Assembly: GCA_029212905.1 (NCBI GenBank)
Contig: JARGPB010000001.1
Span: 124,001 to 188,000, forward strand
From: Thalassovita sp.
GTDB lineage: Bacteria; Pseudomonadota; Alphaproteobacteria; Rhodobacterales; Rhodobacteraceae
Length of the DNA stretch: 64,000 bases
Direction of reading: 5' to 3'
Shown: positions 51,431-60,634 of the stretch, piece by piece
Numbering within the stretch: position 1 is the first letter of the stretch
How the letters are laid out: each line of letters starts with the position of its first letter
Made by a program: the position numbers and the translations under genes
The notes under the pieces: generated by a model
The model's input: the letters and a program-made list of their open reading frames with translations, nothing else
Told to the model about the DNA's origin: nothing
The model's database searches: none

Positions 51431-52012
51431 ATGCGCAAAATCCAATCCCAAGGTGTGCACCACATCACATTGACCGGAGCCGACCGCCAGACCAGCATTG
51501 ATTTCTGGGAGGGCGTCCTGGGGATGCCCTTTGTCTTCGACCAACCAAATCTGGACAACCCGGACGAGGGCCATCTGTATTTCGATCCCGGCGACGGGCG
51601 ACTGATCACCATCTTCACCAACGAGACACGCAAGGCTGATCGCCGTCGGACCCCGACCGAACCGGGCTGCGTGCATCATCTGGCCTTCAACGTCAGCCGC
51701 GCCAGTTTCACCCAGTCCGCCGAACGATTGGAGGCGCGCGGCATTGGCCATTCGGGCGTCAAGGATCGCGGGTTCATGGACTCGATCTATTTCAAGGATC
51801 CGTTGGGTTTGTTGATCGAACTGGCGACGTATAAATTCGACCCGCCCACGGGCTGCACCCATGCAGACGTGATGATCCGCGCGCATAAACTGCGGGTCGA
51901 ACGTGGTGATTACAACATTCAGGAAATCCACCTGGCCGACGCGATTGAGCAATTGGTTGAGGCGCGGCAGGGCTCTTTGTCTGCGGATCGCAGCGCAAAA
52001 AATCCTTTCTAA
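51431..52012 (+). CDS. VOC-family protein (glyoxalase/dioxygenase fold)
   Basis: 193 residues, ATG preceded by GGAGG at eight bases. Two beta-alpha-beta-beta-beta modules of the vicinal oxygen chelate superfamily: GVHHITLTGADRQTSIDFWE near 8 and GCVHHLAFNVSRASFTQSAE near 77, with metal-type residues His-9, His-80 and Glu in LLIELATY near 134. Similar to ring-cleavage dioxygenase-like proteins; the substrate is not evident. The extra C-terminal 60 residues are helical. Confidence 0.8.
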   Translation: MRKIQSQGVHHITLTGADRQTSIDFWEGVLGMPFVFDQPNLDNPDEGHLYFDPGDGRLITIFTNETRKADRRRTPTEPGCVHHLAFNVSRASFTQSAERLEARGIGHSGVKDRGFMDSIYFKDPLGLLIELATYKFDPPTGCTHADVMIRAHKLRVERGDYNIQEIHLADAIEQLVEARQGSLSADRSAKNPF

Positions 52013-52073
52013 GCAATTGAAAAGAAAAGGCCGCGCAAATTGCACGGCCTGATCATACTTATCCTGGGCGGGA

Positions 52074-52361
52074 CTATTCGCTGGTCTCGACGACCAACAA
52101 TTCCCTCTCGGATGCGCCCCGTGCGTGGCTCAGCGCCTCTTGGTATTCGGGGCTGTTATAACAGGCCACCGCGGTTTCCAGATCGGGAAAGCGCGCAACC
52201 ACGTTGCGGGGGCGCTCTTTGCCCTCAAGCTGAACAAATCGCGCCGCACGGGCGATGAATTCACCACCATGTTTGGCAATAGCAGGACCGGCCAGCTTGG
52301 CATATTTGCCATAGGCCTCTTCGTCCGTGACGGTCACATGTGCAATCCAAAGTGCGCCCAT
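52074..52361 (-). CDS. DUF1330-family protein
   Basis: 95 residues from MGALWIAHVTVTDEEAYGKY. Matches DUF1330 (ferredoxin-like dimeric alpha/beta barrel) in KLAGPAIAKHGGEFIARAAR, FVQLEGKERPRNVVARFPDL and ACYNSPEYQEALSHARGASE. Stand-alone small domain without a known reaction. The ATG lies one base after the alaS stop and its ribosome site GGAGGA is inside the alaS end, so it is read with alaS. Confidence 0.85.
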   Translation of the reverse strand: MGALWIAHVTVTDEEAYGKYAKLAGPAIAKHGGEFIARAARFVQLEGKERPRNVVARFPDLETAVACYNSPEYQEALSHARGASERELLVVETSE

Positions 52362-52362
52362 T

Positions 52363-55020
52363 TTATCCTCCGATCGCGGCTTTGGCGGCTGCAATCGCCG
52401 CATCCGCATTGCTGACATCTTTGCCGCCACCCTGAGCCATATCCGGGCGACCACCGCCGCCCTTTCCGCCCAATTCGACAACGGCAGCCTTTACCAGGTC
52501 AACAGCCGAAACCGTGCCGATCGTGTCTTCTGTAACACCTGCTGCGACGGCCGCTTTGCCGCCAGTATCCGCGATCAACAGAACGGCACCGGATCCGATT
52601 TTCGTTTTGTGTTCGTCGATCAGGGCAGGCAGGTCTTTGCCGGACACGCCGGACAGAACCTGAGCGACGAATTTTACACCGTTCACCTCTTCGACGGCAG
52701 CGCCACCACCCTGCCCCGCGCCACCGGCCATGGCCAGCTCGCGGCGCAGTTGCGCAACCTCATTGCTAAGCGTTTTACGTTCGGACAACAGGGCTTCGAC
52801 CCGTTCAACCACTTCTGAGGGCTGGGCCTTCAGTGCACCGGTTACGGCGGTCAGGGTGCTGGCTTGGTCGCGCAGATAGTCCAGCGCCCCTTGGCCGGTC
52901 AGGGCCTCGATCCGGCGAACACCGGCACTGGAGGCGCTATCGCCCAAGATCACACACATCCCGATATCACCCGTCTGTTTGACATGGGTACCACCGCAAA
53001 GTTCCAGCGAATAGGTCTGGCCGTCCTGGCCCTTGCCGGTGTCAGCATTGCCCATCGACACAACGCGAACCTCGTCCCCGTATTTTTCGCCGAACAGCGC
53101 TTGGGCGCCAATGGCGCGTGCATCATCAGGCGTCATGATCCGGGTCTCGACCGGGGTGTTCTGACGGATATAGGCGTTCACATCAGCGGTGACCTTGCTT
53201 AGTTCGGCCTCGCTCAGCGCCTTTGCATGGCTGAAATCAAAACGCAGACGATCCGGCGCATTCAACGAACCGCGCTGTGCCACATGCTCGCCCAGCGTTT
53301 CGCGCAGGGCTTCGTGCAGCAGGTGCGTGGCCGAGTGGTTCGCCCGAATGGCCGAACGGCGCGCGTGGTCCACATCCAGCACGGCAGCAGCGCCAGCCGT
53401 AATCTGGCCGTCGACAACCTCGGCGAAGTGGATGAACACGCCCGCAGCCTTGCGAGTGTCGGTGATTTTGGCCAGGCCCCCGTCCGTTTTCAATGTGCCG
53501 GTATCGCCAACCTGACCGCCGCTTTCAGCATAAAATGGTGTCTGGTTCACCGCGATCTGCACGCAATCGCCCTTGTTCGCGCTGTCCACCTGTGCGCCGT
53601 CCTTGACCAACGCAAGGACCTGCCCTTCGGCGGTTTCGGTGTCATAGCCCAAAAATTCTGTCAGGCCTTTGTGTTCAGCGATGTCGAACCAAACCGTGGC
53701 GTCCGCCGCCTCGCCCGAGCCAGACCAGGCCGCGCGGGCCTTGGCTTTTTGCTCGGCCATGGCAGAGTCGAACCCGTCGGTGTCCACCGTCAGGCCCTTT
53801 TCACGCAGCGCATCCTGCGTCAGGTCCAGTGGGAACCCAAACGTGTCATAGAGTTTGAACGCGGCGGCCCCCGGCAGGGCGGCGCCTTCGCCCAGGTCTG
53901 AAATCTCGTCGTCCAAAAGCTTCAGTCCGCGATCCAAAGTCTGCTTGAAACGAGTTTCCTCGAGCAAAAGCGTCTCTTCGATCATGGCCTGAGCCTGGCT
54001 CAATTCGGGGTAAGCAGCCCCCATCTGTGTCACCAAGGATGGCACCAGCTGATGCATCACCGGATCCTTAGCCCCCAGCAGATGCGCATGACGCATCGCA
54101 CGGCGCATGATCCGACGCAGCACATAACCGCGCCCGTCGTTCGACGGCATCACCCCATCTGCAATCAAGAACGAGGTCGAACGGAGGTGATCCGCGATTA
54201 CCCGATGATGCACGTTCTGATCGCCATAAGGATCCACGCCCGTCGCATGGGCCGACGCCTCGATCAAGGATTTGAACAGGTCGGTGTCATAGTTGTCGTG
54301 GCTCCCCTGGAGCAACGCGCCGATCCGTTCCAGGCCCATGCCCGTGTCGATCGACTGCATGTCCAGATCGACCATCGATCCATCCTCGAACTTTTCATTT
54401 TGCATGAAAACGACGTTCCAGATCTCGATGAACCGATCGCCGTCTTCCTCCGGGCTCCCCGGAGGGCCACCCCAGATGTGTTCGCCATGATCATAGAAAA
54501 TCTCGGTGCAGGGACCGCAGGGACCCGTCGGCCCCATCTGCCAGAAATTGTCAGAGGTAGCGATCCGAATAATCCGGTCTTCGGGCACGCCAACCTTTTT
54601 CCAAATCTCAAACGCCTCGTCATCGGTATGGTAAACCGTGACATAGAGTTTTTCCTTGGGAATGCCGAATTCCTGGGTGATCAGGTTCCACGCAAAGGGG
54701 ATTGCCTCGGCTTTGAAATAGTTCCCGAACGAGAAATTCCCCAGCATTTCGAAAAACGTATGGTGTCGCGCCGTGTAGCCAACATTGTCCAAATCGTTGT
54801 GTTTGCCACCAGCACGCACACATTTCTGAGACGAGGTCGCGCGGACATAGTCGCGTTTCTCGACCCCGGTGAAACAGTTTTTGAACTGCACCATGCCAGA
54901 GTTGGTAAACATCAACGTTGGGTCGTTGCGGGGCACAAGTGGGCTGGAGGGCACAATCGTGTGCCCCTGTTTTTCAAAATAGTTCAAAAAGGTCGAGCGG
55001 ATCTCGTTCAGGCTGGGCAT
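52363..55020 (-). CDS. alaS: Alanyl-tRNA synthetase
   Basis: 885 residues from MPSLNEIRSTFLNYFEKQGH, the usual start; the frame upstream is an extension. Class II synthetase domain (TNSGMVQFKNCFTGVEKRDY near 40, GPTGPCGPCTEIFYD near 160), editing domain with zinc-site motifs ANHSATHLLHEALRE near 560 and CGGTHVKQTGDIG near 663, coiled coil and C-Ala domain ending in GRPDMAQGGGKD. Charges tRNA-Ala and clears mischarged Ser/Gly. Confidence 0.96.
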   Translation of the reverse strand: MPSLNEIRSTFLNYFEKQGHTIVPSSPLVPRNDPTLMFTNSGMVQFKNCFTGVEKRDYVRATSSQKCVRAGGKHNDLDNVGYTARHHTFFEMLGNFSFGNYFKAEAIPFAWNLITQEFGIPKEKLYVTVYHTDDEAFEIWKKVGVPEDRIIRIATSDNFWQMGPTGPCGPCTEIFYDHGEHIWGGPPGSPEEDGDRFIEIWNVVFMQNEKFEDGSMVDLDMQSIDTGMGLERIGALLQGSHDNYDTDLFKSLIEASAHATGVDPYGDQNVHHRVIADHLRSTSFLIADGVMPSNDGRGYVLRRIMRRAMRHAHLLGAKDPVMHQLVPSLVTQMGAAYPELSQAQAMIEETLLLEETRFKQTLDRGLKLLDDEISDLGEGAALPGAAAFKLYDTFGFPLDLTQDALREKGLTVDTDGFDSAMAEQKAKARAAWSGSGEAADATVWFDIAEHKGLTEFLGYDTETAEGQVLALVKDGAQVDSANKGDCVQIAVNQTPFYAESGGQVGDTGTLKTDGGLAKITDTRKAAGVFIHFAEVVDGQITAGAAAVLDVDHARRSAIRANHSATHLLHEALRETLGEHVAQRGSLNAPDRLRFDFSHAKALSEAELSKVTADVNAYIRQNTPVETRIMTPDDARAIGAQALFGEKYGDEVRVVSMGNADTGKGQDGQTYSLELCGGTHVKQTGDIGMCVILGDSASSAGVRRIEALTGQGALDYLRDQASTLTAVTGALKAQPSEVVERVEALLSERKTLSNEVAQLRRELAMAGGAGQGGGAAVEEVNGVKFVAQVLSGVSGKDLPALIDEHKTKIGSGAVLLIADTGGKAAVAAGVTEDTIGTVSAVDLVKAAVVELGGKGGGGRPDMAQGGGKDVSNADAAIAAAKAAIGG

Positions 55021-55102
55021 CGGTTTCGCGTCTTTCCGGACAAGGCCAAAGGTCACGCAGATTTATCCCTGCCCGCCCCCCGTGTCTACAGCTAGCTTGC
55101 GG

Positions 55103-55137
55103 CAAAAAGCCAGCCCACGATCTGGCGGACTGGCTTT
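55103..55137 (-). terminator. Terminator after recA
   Basis: On the minus strand AAAGCCAG and CTGGCTTT pair around a loop and are followed by TTTGCC, giving a T-rich end 25 bases after the recA stop. Confidence 0.75.
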
Positions 55138-55161
55138 CATGTTCTGCGATACTGAACGGCG

Positions 55162-56229
55162 TTACCCTTCCAGCACATCCTCGTCTTCGTTGCTCATATC
55201 AAAGTCCAATCCATGCGCAGCACGGATCTTATCTTCGATCTCATGAGCAATATCAGCGTTGTCTTTTAGGAACTGTTTAGCGTTTTCACGCCCCTGCCCC
55301 AAACGCTCGTCTGAATAGCTGAACCAGGCGCCAGATTTATCAACAACACCGACTTTCACACCCAGATCCAGCAATTCGCCGGTTTTAGAAATCCCTTCGC
55401 CATACATGATGTCGAATTCCACCTGTTTGAACGGCGGGGCGACCTTGTTCTTGACAACTTTGACGCGGGTCGAATTCCCCACAACTTCGTCACGATCCTT
55501 GATCGCGCCGATCCGCCGAATGTCCAGACGGACCGAGCTGTAGAACTTCAGCGCGTTGCCACCCGTCGTGGTTTCTGGGCTGCCGAACATCACTCCGATT
55601 TTCATCCTGATCTGGTTAATGAAAATCACCATACACTTCGAGCGGCTGATCGACCCGGTCAATTTACGCATCGCCTGGCTCATAAGACGTGCATGCACAC
55701 CGACACTGCTGTCCCCCATATCCCCCTCAAGCTCGGATTTAGGGGTCAATGCAGCCACCGAATCGACGACGACCATGCTGACGGCACCGGATCGCACCAG
55801 CGTATCCACGATCTCCAAAGACTGTTCACCGGTGTCCGGCTGGCTAATCAATAGCTCATCCAGGTTAACACCCAGTTTCTTGGCATATTGAGGATCCAAG
55901 GCATGTTCGGCGTCCACGAACGCACAAATGCCACCTTTTTTCTGCTCTTCCGCGATGCAATGCAGAGTCAGAGTTGTTTTCCCCGAGCTTTCCGGCCCGT
56001 AAATTTCGACAACGCGCCCCTTCGGCAGGCCGCCAATCCCCAGCGCAATATCCAAGCCCAGCGATCCGGTCGAGGTCGCTTCAATTTCTTGGATGGCGTT
56101 TTCGCCACCCAATTTCATGATCGATCCCTTACCGAACTGCCGTTCGATCTGAGCCAAGGCGCTATCCAGCGCTTTCTGTTTATCCGCGTTGCGTTTGCTG
56201 TCCATCGAAAGAAGATCTGCCATTGCCAT
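55162..56229 (-). CDS. recA: Recombinase RecA
   Basis: 355 residues. Strand exchange and LexA coprotease activity in the SOS response. Walker A GPESSGKTTLTL near 74, Walker B-region SMVVVDSVAALTPKSELEG near 150, the L2 block FINQIRMKIGVMFGSPETTT-type stretch near 203-222, and an acidic tail (SNEDEDVLEG). Starts MAMADLLSMDSKRNADKQKA, typical for this group. Preceded by an SOS box. Confidence 0.97.
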   Translation of the reverse strand: MAMADLLSMDSKRNADKQKALDSALAQIERQFGKGSIMKLGGENAIQEIEATSTGSLGLDIALGIGGLPKGRVVEIYGPESSGKTTLTLHCIAEEQKKGGICAFVDAEHALDPQYAKKLGVNLDELLISQPDTGEQSLEIVDTLVRSGAVSMVVVDSVAALTPKSELEGDMGDSSVGVHARLMSQAMRKLTGSISRSKCMVIFINQIRMKIGVMFGSPETTTGGNALKFYSSVRLDIRRIGAIKDRDEVVGNSTRVKVVKNKVAPPFKQVEFDIMYGEGISKTGELLDLGVKVGVVDKSGAWFSYSDERLGQGRENAKQFLKDNADIAHEIEDKIRAAHGLDFDMSNEDEDVLEG

Positions 56230-56280
56230 TGTTTCGGTTCCTTATCCCACACCCGCCGCCTCGCGGCAATCGTCGCCTGT

Positions 56281-56295
56281 GTTCGCTGGATGTTC
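56281..56295 (-). promoter_or_regulatory. Alphaproteobacterial SOS (LexA) box of recA
   Basis: GTTCGCTGGATGTTC is an exact GTTC-N7-GTTC direct repeat, the LexA site of alphaproteobacteria. It lies just downstream of the predicted -10, at the likely transcription start, where bound LexA blocks recA. Confidence 0.85.
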
Positions 56296-56326
56296 TCATT
56301 TCGTTATGCGTACAAAATGAGAACAT
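56290..56326. repeat. Perfect 12-bp inverted repeat in the recA promoter
   Basis: ATGTTCTCATTT (56290-56301) and AAATGAGAACAT (56315-56326) are perfect complements with a 13-base spacer. The arms flank the -10 and lie in the promoter spacer, and each holds a LexA half-site (GTTC/GAAC). Confidence 0.7.
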
Positions 56327-56331
56327 TTCAA
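56303..56331 (-). promoter_or_regulatory. Predicted recA promoter
   Basis: On the minus strand TTGAAA (56331-56326) and CATAAC (56308-56303) are 17 bases apart; the start site would fall at the SOS box. Confidence 0.6.
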
Positions 56332-56424
56332 CAGAAATTTTTCAGGTTCCAATTTGTGGAAGGAAAGTTAATGATTGGTTTATGGAAGTATTTTTCTTCT
56401 GAAATTGGATGAGGCCAATTCGGT

Positions 56425-57021
56425 ATGCTCGTGTTTTGGAAGGAAAAATTAGTTTTTTTGTCTGTGCCAAAAACCGGCACAACAGCCTATCAAAACGCCT
56501 TGTCACCCCATGCAGATATCGTTGTAAACGACCCGCCTGAGCTGAAGCATGCACCGCTTTATCGATACAATCGCTTTTTCCGCCCAATGTTCGACAAAGT
56601 GGGGGGCGAAAAAATGGAGACACTAGCCGTTGTTCGCGAACCAATCAGTTGGTTAGGGAGTTGGTACAGATACAGGCAGCGCCCATTTATGGCTGGCCAT
56701 CCAAACTCAACCCACACCATCAGCTTTGACGCATTTGTCGAAGCATACATGACAGGCAAGCCGCCTGGATTCGCCAATGTCGGAAGCCAGGCAAAGTTTC
56801 TAGAACCTCGACCGAACGGAACCAAGGTCCATCATCTATTCCAGTACGAAGATCAGTCGCGACTACGCAAATTCCTGGAGAATCGTCTCGGAATTACAAT
56901 GAAACTGAAGCAAGAAAACGTCTCGCCGCCGATGGAGCTGCGGATCTCGCCAGACGTAGAGACAAAATTGCGCCGAAAACGTGCGGACGAATTTACACTA
57001 TGGAATAGCGCTCGCCGTTGA
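56425..57021 (+). CDS. Sulfotransferase-like protein
   Basis: 198 residues. Begins MLVFWKEKLVFLSVPKTGTT: VPKTGTTA near 15 is the 5'-phosphosulfate loop of PAPS-dependent sulfotransferases, and VVREPISWLGSWYRYRQRP near 69 is the 3'-phosphate motif (R-P-x-S-x-Y pattern). The middle and C-terminal helices carry KFLENRLGI. Short, like the sulfotransferase family proteins of marine alphaproteobacteria that modify glycans. Base composition is AT-richer than the surroundings, suggesting later acquisition. Its end overlaps cckA by 24 bases convergently. Confidence 0.75.
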   Translation: MLVFWKEKLVFLSVPKTGTTAYQNALSPHADIVVNDPPELKHAPLYRYNRFFRPMFDKVGGEKMETLAVVREPISWLGSWYRYRQRPFMAGHPNSTHTISFDAFVEAYMTGKPPGFANVGSQAKFLEPRPNGTKVHHLFQYEDQSRLRKFLENRLGITMKLKQENVSPPMELRISPDVETKLRRKRADEFTLWNSARR

Positions 57022-59337
57022 ATGATTTGCTAATTGCTCGTGCACCGCATCCAATAACCCATTGAGGGAAAATGGTTTTGGTAGAAAAACAGAATTAGTG
57101 ACCGGATCAGAGCTATCATCCAAGGCGTCCTCGGCATAGCCGGAAACAAAGACGACCCGTACATCAGGACGTGTTTCTCGTGCCAGTCGAACCCAAGATG
57201 GCCCATCCATCCCTGGCATAATGACATCACTCACAAACAAGTCGACATTCAGATCATCATCGCTCAGCAAATCGATTGCCTCTTCCCCGGTTCCCGCTTC
57301 AAGCACCGTATACCCTCTCAGTTTTAGTGCTCTAGAAGCAAAAGCGCGCACAGGAGCCTCGTCCTCAACCAGAAGAATAACACCTTCTTCGCGACTCATC
57401 TGAGGCGCTGAAGCCTTCTCAGGGGCCTTCGATTGTAATTGAGGCAAATCCGATTGGTTTAGATATACAGGGAACATCAACGAAAAATCGGTGCCTTGCC
57501 CGACAACGCTATCAACAAAAATATATCCGCCACTTTGTTTGACGATACCATAGGCGGTCGACAGGCCAAGCCCCGTCCCCTCGCCTGTACGTTTTGTCGT
57601 AAAAAATGGTTCGAACACTTTTTGCAGTTTGTCTTGCGGAATACCGCAGCCCTTATCCGAAACACGAACCGTGATATACTCGCCCGCAGGCACCGTCGCG
57701 CGATCCCGCGCGAGCGGCTCTTCAAGCCGCTTGATGCCTGTTTCGATCCGAATTTCCCCGCCATTCGGCATCGCATCGCGCGCATTCACGACCAAATTCA
57801 TCAGAACCTGTTCAAGTTGTCTTTTATCTGCTCGAATATTCTTCAGTACGGGATCATGGATCAACGTTAACGACACTTTTTCACCAACAAGGCGGTTCAA
57901 TAGATGTGTCAGGTCTGCAAGCGTCTCTCTGAGGTCCAGCACCTCAGGGCGAAGTGTCTGCTTGCGCGAAAATGCTAGAAGCTGCCCAACCAACGCGGCG
58001 GCTCGATTGGCATTTTGGGTGATTTGCACCAGATCGGCATAGTCAGAATCGCCCTGATCGTGACGCAACATCAAAAGATCACAATGCCCCGAAATTGCTG
58101 TAAGCAAATTGTTAAAATCATGCGCGACACCGCCTGCAAGCTCTCCAATAGCCTGCATTTTTTGACTTTGCACGAATTGCGCTTCGAGGCTTTTCAACTC
58201 GGTCGCATCATGTAGAATCGCGATCAAAGTTGGGCCTGTCGGCTCGTCAACACGCCCAAGAGATACCTGCACGAAGGTCTCTGATTCAGCCGATTTCAAA
58301 CGCAAAAATTCGGACTTGCTTAAGCCGCGTCCAAGCCTTGCGTCTTCAAGCCAGTCACCGACCGGGCGTCCCAGACCTTCGAGAACTTTCTGTAAGGTGA
58401 TCCCGTCTGTCCGCTCCAGTCCAAGAAGATCGCGCGCCAGACGATTGGATTGGATGATCTCCCCACCTCCCGCAAGGCGCAAAACCGCTACAGGTAAACC
58501 GTCAAAGCCAGCCCATTCCGCGTCTTGCGGTTCCGCATCCATGTTCGAGGGCAGAAAGAAAATCTCGCGTTTTCCTGCATTTGCCTGCGATTCCATCACA
58601 AAGCAGGGGTAAGTTCCGTCCCCATGCAGAACCGGAACGATCTGCCCCGTGCGCAAAGGCGCTTCTGGGAAAACCTCTTCTAGGCCCCTTACCCGCCCGC
58701 CGACAAAACTCCGCGCAGCCTCGTTCATTGAGAGGATTGCACCGCTCCGCCCGGCTGTCAGCATAGGGAGCTGCGCCATGGGCCCAGTGCGCACGCGCAC
58801 ATCTGTAAACTCTTCGATCCGCCAGGCAAATGCCCCAGCCCCCAGGGCCGTTACAGTCAGCCGCACATGTCCGCGCCGGGTTGAAATCTCTTCCATGGCG
58901 CCGCCCAGACCCTCGGCGCGAATTTGCATACGATTCAACGTGGTCCCCGGATTGGCCAGCATATCCTGAAGCACCGAGGCCAGAGTTGCGCCCATGTCAG
59001 GTCGCAGACGGGTTTCGGCGTGATCATTGGCAAAGGTGATCCGGCCCAGATCATCTGTCGTGAAACACAACCCCGGATCATTGGCCATAAACTCAGCAGC
59101 AAGCAGCCGACGGTTTCTCTGACGTCGAGAAAGCAGCATCTGGCCATAAATTACAGCGCCCGACGCCGTCAGCAGCCCGATCCCAGCCGCCAAAAGCGCA
59201 TAGCCCGCAAGCGTCTGGCCTGTAATCACCCCACCAAGTATCCCTGCCAAGCCCAAGGACAAAAGCGCAGCCCCCTTAGCGGGGCCGGTTTGGGGGCGCA
59301 TCGGTGTCGTGGCCTGCGCGGTAAAGGTCATTCCCAT
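56998..59337 (-). CDS. cckA: Hybrid sensor histidine kinase CckA
   Basis: 779 residues. Two N-terminal transmembrane helices (about 22-40 and 45-68), PAS-like regions, HisKA H-box GELAGGVAHDFNNLLTAISG near 395 (phospho-His in AHDFNN), ATP domain with N-box VVNARDAMPNGG near 510, GCGIPQ and TGEGTGLGLSTAYGIV near 570-590, and a C-terminal receiver (LLVEDEAPVRAF near 650, phospho-Asp in FVSDVIMPGMDGP near 700). This architecture is CckA, which phosphorylates ChpT and CtrA to control cell cycle, motility and gene transfer agents. Confidence 0.92.
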   Translation of the reverse strand: MGMTFTAQATTPMRPQTGPAKGAALLSLGLAGILGGVITGQTLAGYALLAAGIGLLTASGAVIYGQMLLSRRQRNRRLLAAEFMANDPGLCFTTDDLGRITFANDHAETRLRPDMGATLASVLQDMLANPGTTLNRMQIRAEGLGGAMEEISTRRGHVRLTVTALGAGAFAWRIEEFTDVRVRTGPMAQLPMLTAGRSGAILSMNEAARSFVGGRVRGLEEVFPEAPLRTGQIVPVLHGDGTYPCFVMESQANAGKREIFFLPSNMDAEPQDAEWAGFDGLPVAVLRLAGGGEIIQSNRLARDLLGLERTDGITLQKVLEGLGRPVGDWLEDARLGRGLSKSEFLRLKSAESETFVQVSLGRVDEPTGPTLIAILHDATELKSLEAQFVQSQKMQAIGELAGGVAHDFNNLLTAISGHCDLLMLRHDQGDSDYADLVQITQNANRAAALVGQLLAFSRKQTLRPEVLDLRETLADLTHLLNRLVGEKVSLTLIHDPVLKNIRADKRQLEQVLMNLVVNARDAMPNGGEIRIETGIKRLEEPLARDRATVPAGEYITVRVSDKGCGIPQDKLQKVFEPFFTTKRTGEGTGLGLSTAYGIVKQSGGYIFVDSVVGQGTDFSLMFPVYLNQSDLPQLQSKAPEKASAPQMSREEGVILLVEDEAPVRAFASRALKLRGYTVLEAGTGEEAIDLLSDDDLNVDLFVSDVIMPGMDGPSWVRLARETRPDVRVVFVSGYAEDALDDSSDPVTNSVFLPKPFSLNGLLDAVHEQLANHSTASAIP

Positions 59338-59426
59338 CGTCCAGCTGTTGATTCTCCATTCCGCCCAGTCTCAGGGCGCAACAGTTAACCGGCGCTTAAC
59401 ATACGCCAATTCAGCCAATGGTTGCG

Positions 59427-60596
59427 TTACTTCTGTGCTCGGGTCAAGCAGGCGGCGAAGAACCCGTCGCCTTCGGAGCCGGGCAGCCAACGATGGCTCC
59501 ACTGAACGGTCCATTCTGGATGCCTTTGAACGAAAGCCTCCAAACGCGCGTCATTTTCGGCTCGCAAGACCGAGCACGTAGCATAGGCCAGCACCCCGTC
59601 CGGGGCCACAAATGCCTGCGCTGTATCCAGAATTTCGTCTTGGATCGCGTTTAGCTCCGCCAGCCTTTCAGAGGACAGCGCCCATTTGCCCTCGGGGCTT
59701 CGGCGCCAGGCACCGCTCCCGGAACATGGGGCATCGCAGAGCACCAGATCGAATGGGGTGGCCTGTTCAAGATCGTCTGGGTCGAGAATTTCAACGCGAA
59801 CTCCGGCGCGGTCGGCGCGATCGGGCAGATCCTTCAGCCGCTGCGGAAAGGCGTCGAATGCAGAGAACTTGGCCTGCACCCGCCCGGCCATCGCCAGTGT
59901 TTTACCGCCACCACCCGCGCAATAGTCCAACACGCGCATCCCGTCCTGCAACGGCAAACGATCCACGACAGCCTGCGACGCCCCATCCTGGAGCTCGACC
60001 AGACCATCCAGATAGGCCACCGATCCGGCCACCCGACGGGGGCCCTCGGTCACCAAGAGCGCGGTATCAGACACCTCTGCCGGGACGGCGACAACATTGT
60101 CGCTGGTCAGTACGTCGATGGCTTCGCTGCGGTCGGCCTTGCGCATGTTCACACGCAACATGACCGGAGCACGACTACGCATGGTTTCTGCCACCTGAGT
60201 CAGGTTTTCACCCAAGGACTCGGTCAGTGCAGGCATCAGCCAATCAGGCAAATCCAAGAGCGCCGCGCCTTCGGGGGGCGTGCCGCCTGCCAGTTCGGCC
60301 TCGCTCAGCTGTGCGCCGGCATGGCCAACGCCGGTGAAAACGGCCTCGGGGTCGCGCCCTTCGGCCCGCAGCATCCCAATCATCAGACCCCGGCCGGTCA
60401 GGCTCCCGCCATAGGACGCGAACGAGCGCTTGCAACGCAGAGCCTCGAACACATGATCGCGGATCGCGGCCCGGTCCTTGGACCCGGCAAAGCGCGATTT
60501 CCGCGCCCAGCCGGTCAGGACCTTCTCGGCGGCCTCCCCAGTCAGAATCTGATCCAGCAGCTCTGCAGCCGTCGTAACTCGGGCTTCGGGAGTCAT
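59427..60596 (-). CDS. RsmB-family rRNA cytosine-5 methyltransferase
   Basis: 389 residues. N-terminal NusB-like helical part, then the methyltransferase core: VLDYCAGGGGKTLAMAGR near 223 (SAM motif I), DAPCSGSGAWRRSPEGKWAL near 290 with one catalytic Cys, and ATCSVLRAENDARLEAFVQR near 340 with the second Cys. Two Cys as in m5C enzymes. Probably methylates 16S rRNA at C967 as RsmB does; a tRNA target is not excluded. Between cckA and guaB on the same strand. Confidence 0.88.
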   Translation of the reverse strand: MTPEARVTTAAELLDQILTGEAAEKVLTGWARKSRFAGSKDRAAIRDHVFEALRCKRSFASYGGSLTGRGLMIGMLRAEGRDPEAVFTGVGHAGAQLSEAELAGGTPPEGAALLDLPDWLMPALTESLGENLTQVAETMRSRAPVMLRVNMRKADRSEAIDVLTSDNVVAVPAEVSDTALLVTEGPRRVAGSVAYLDGLVELQDGASQAVVDRLPLQDGMRVLDYCAGGGGKTLAMAGRVQAKFSAFDAFPQRLKDLPDRADRAGVRVEILDPDDLEQATPFDLVLCDAPCSGSGAWRRSPEGKWALSSERLAELNAIQDEILDTAQAFVAPDGVLAYATCSVLRAENDARLEAFVQRHPEWTVQWSHRWLPGSEGDGFFAACLTRAQK

Positions 60597-60634
60597 GTAT
60601 TCACCTTAGATATGAACCGTAAATTGCTGAAAGA

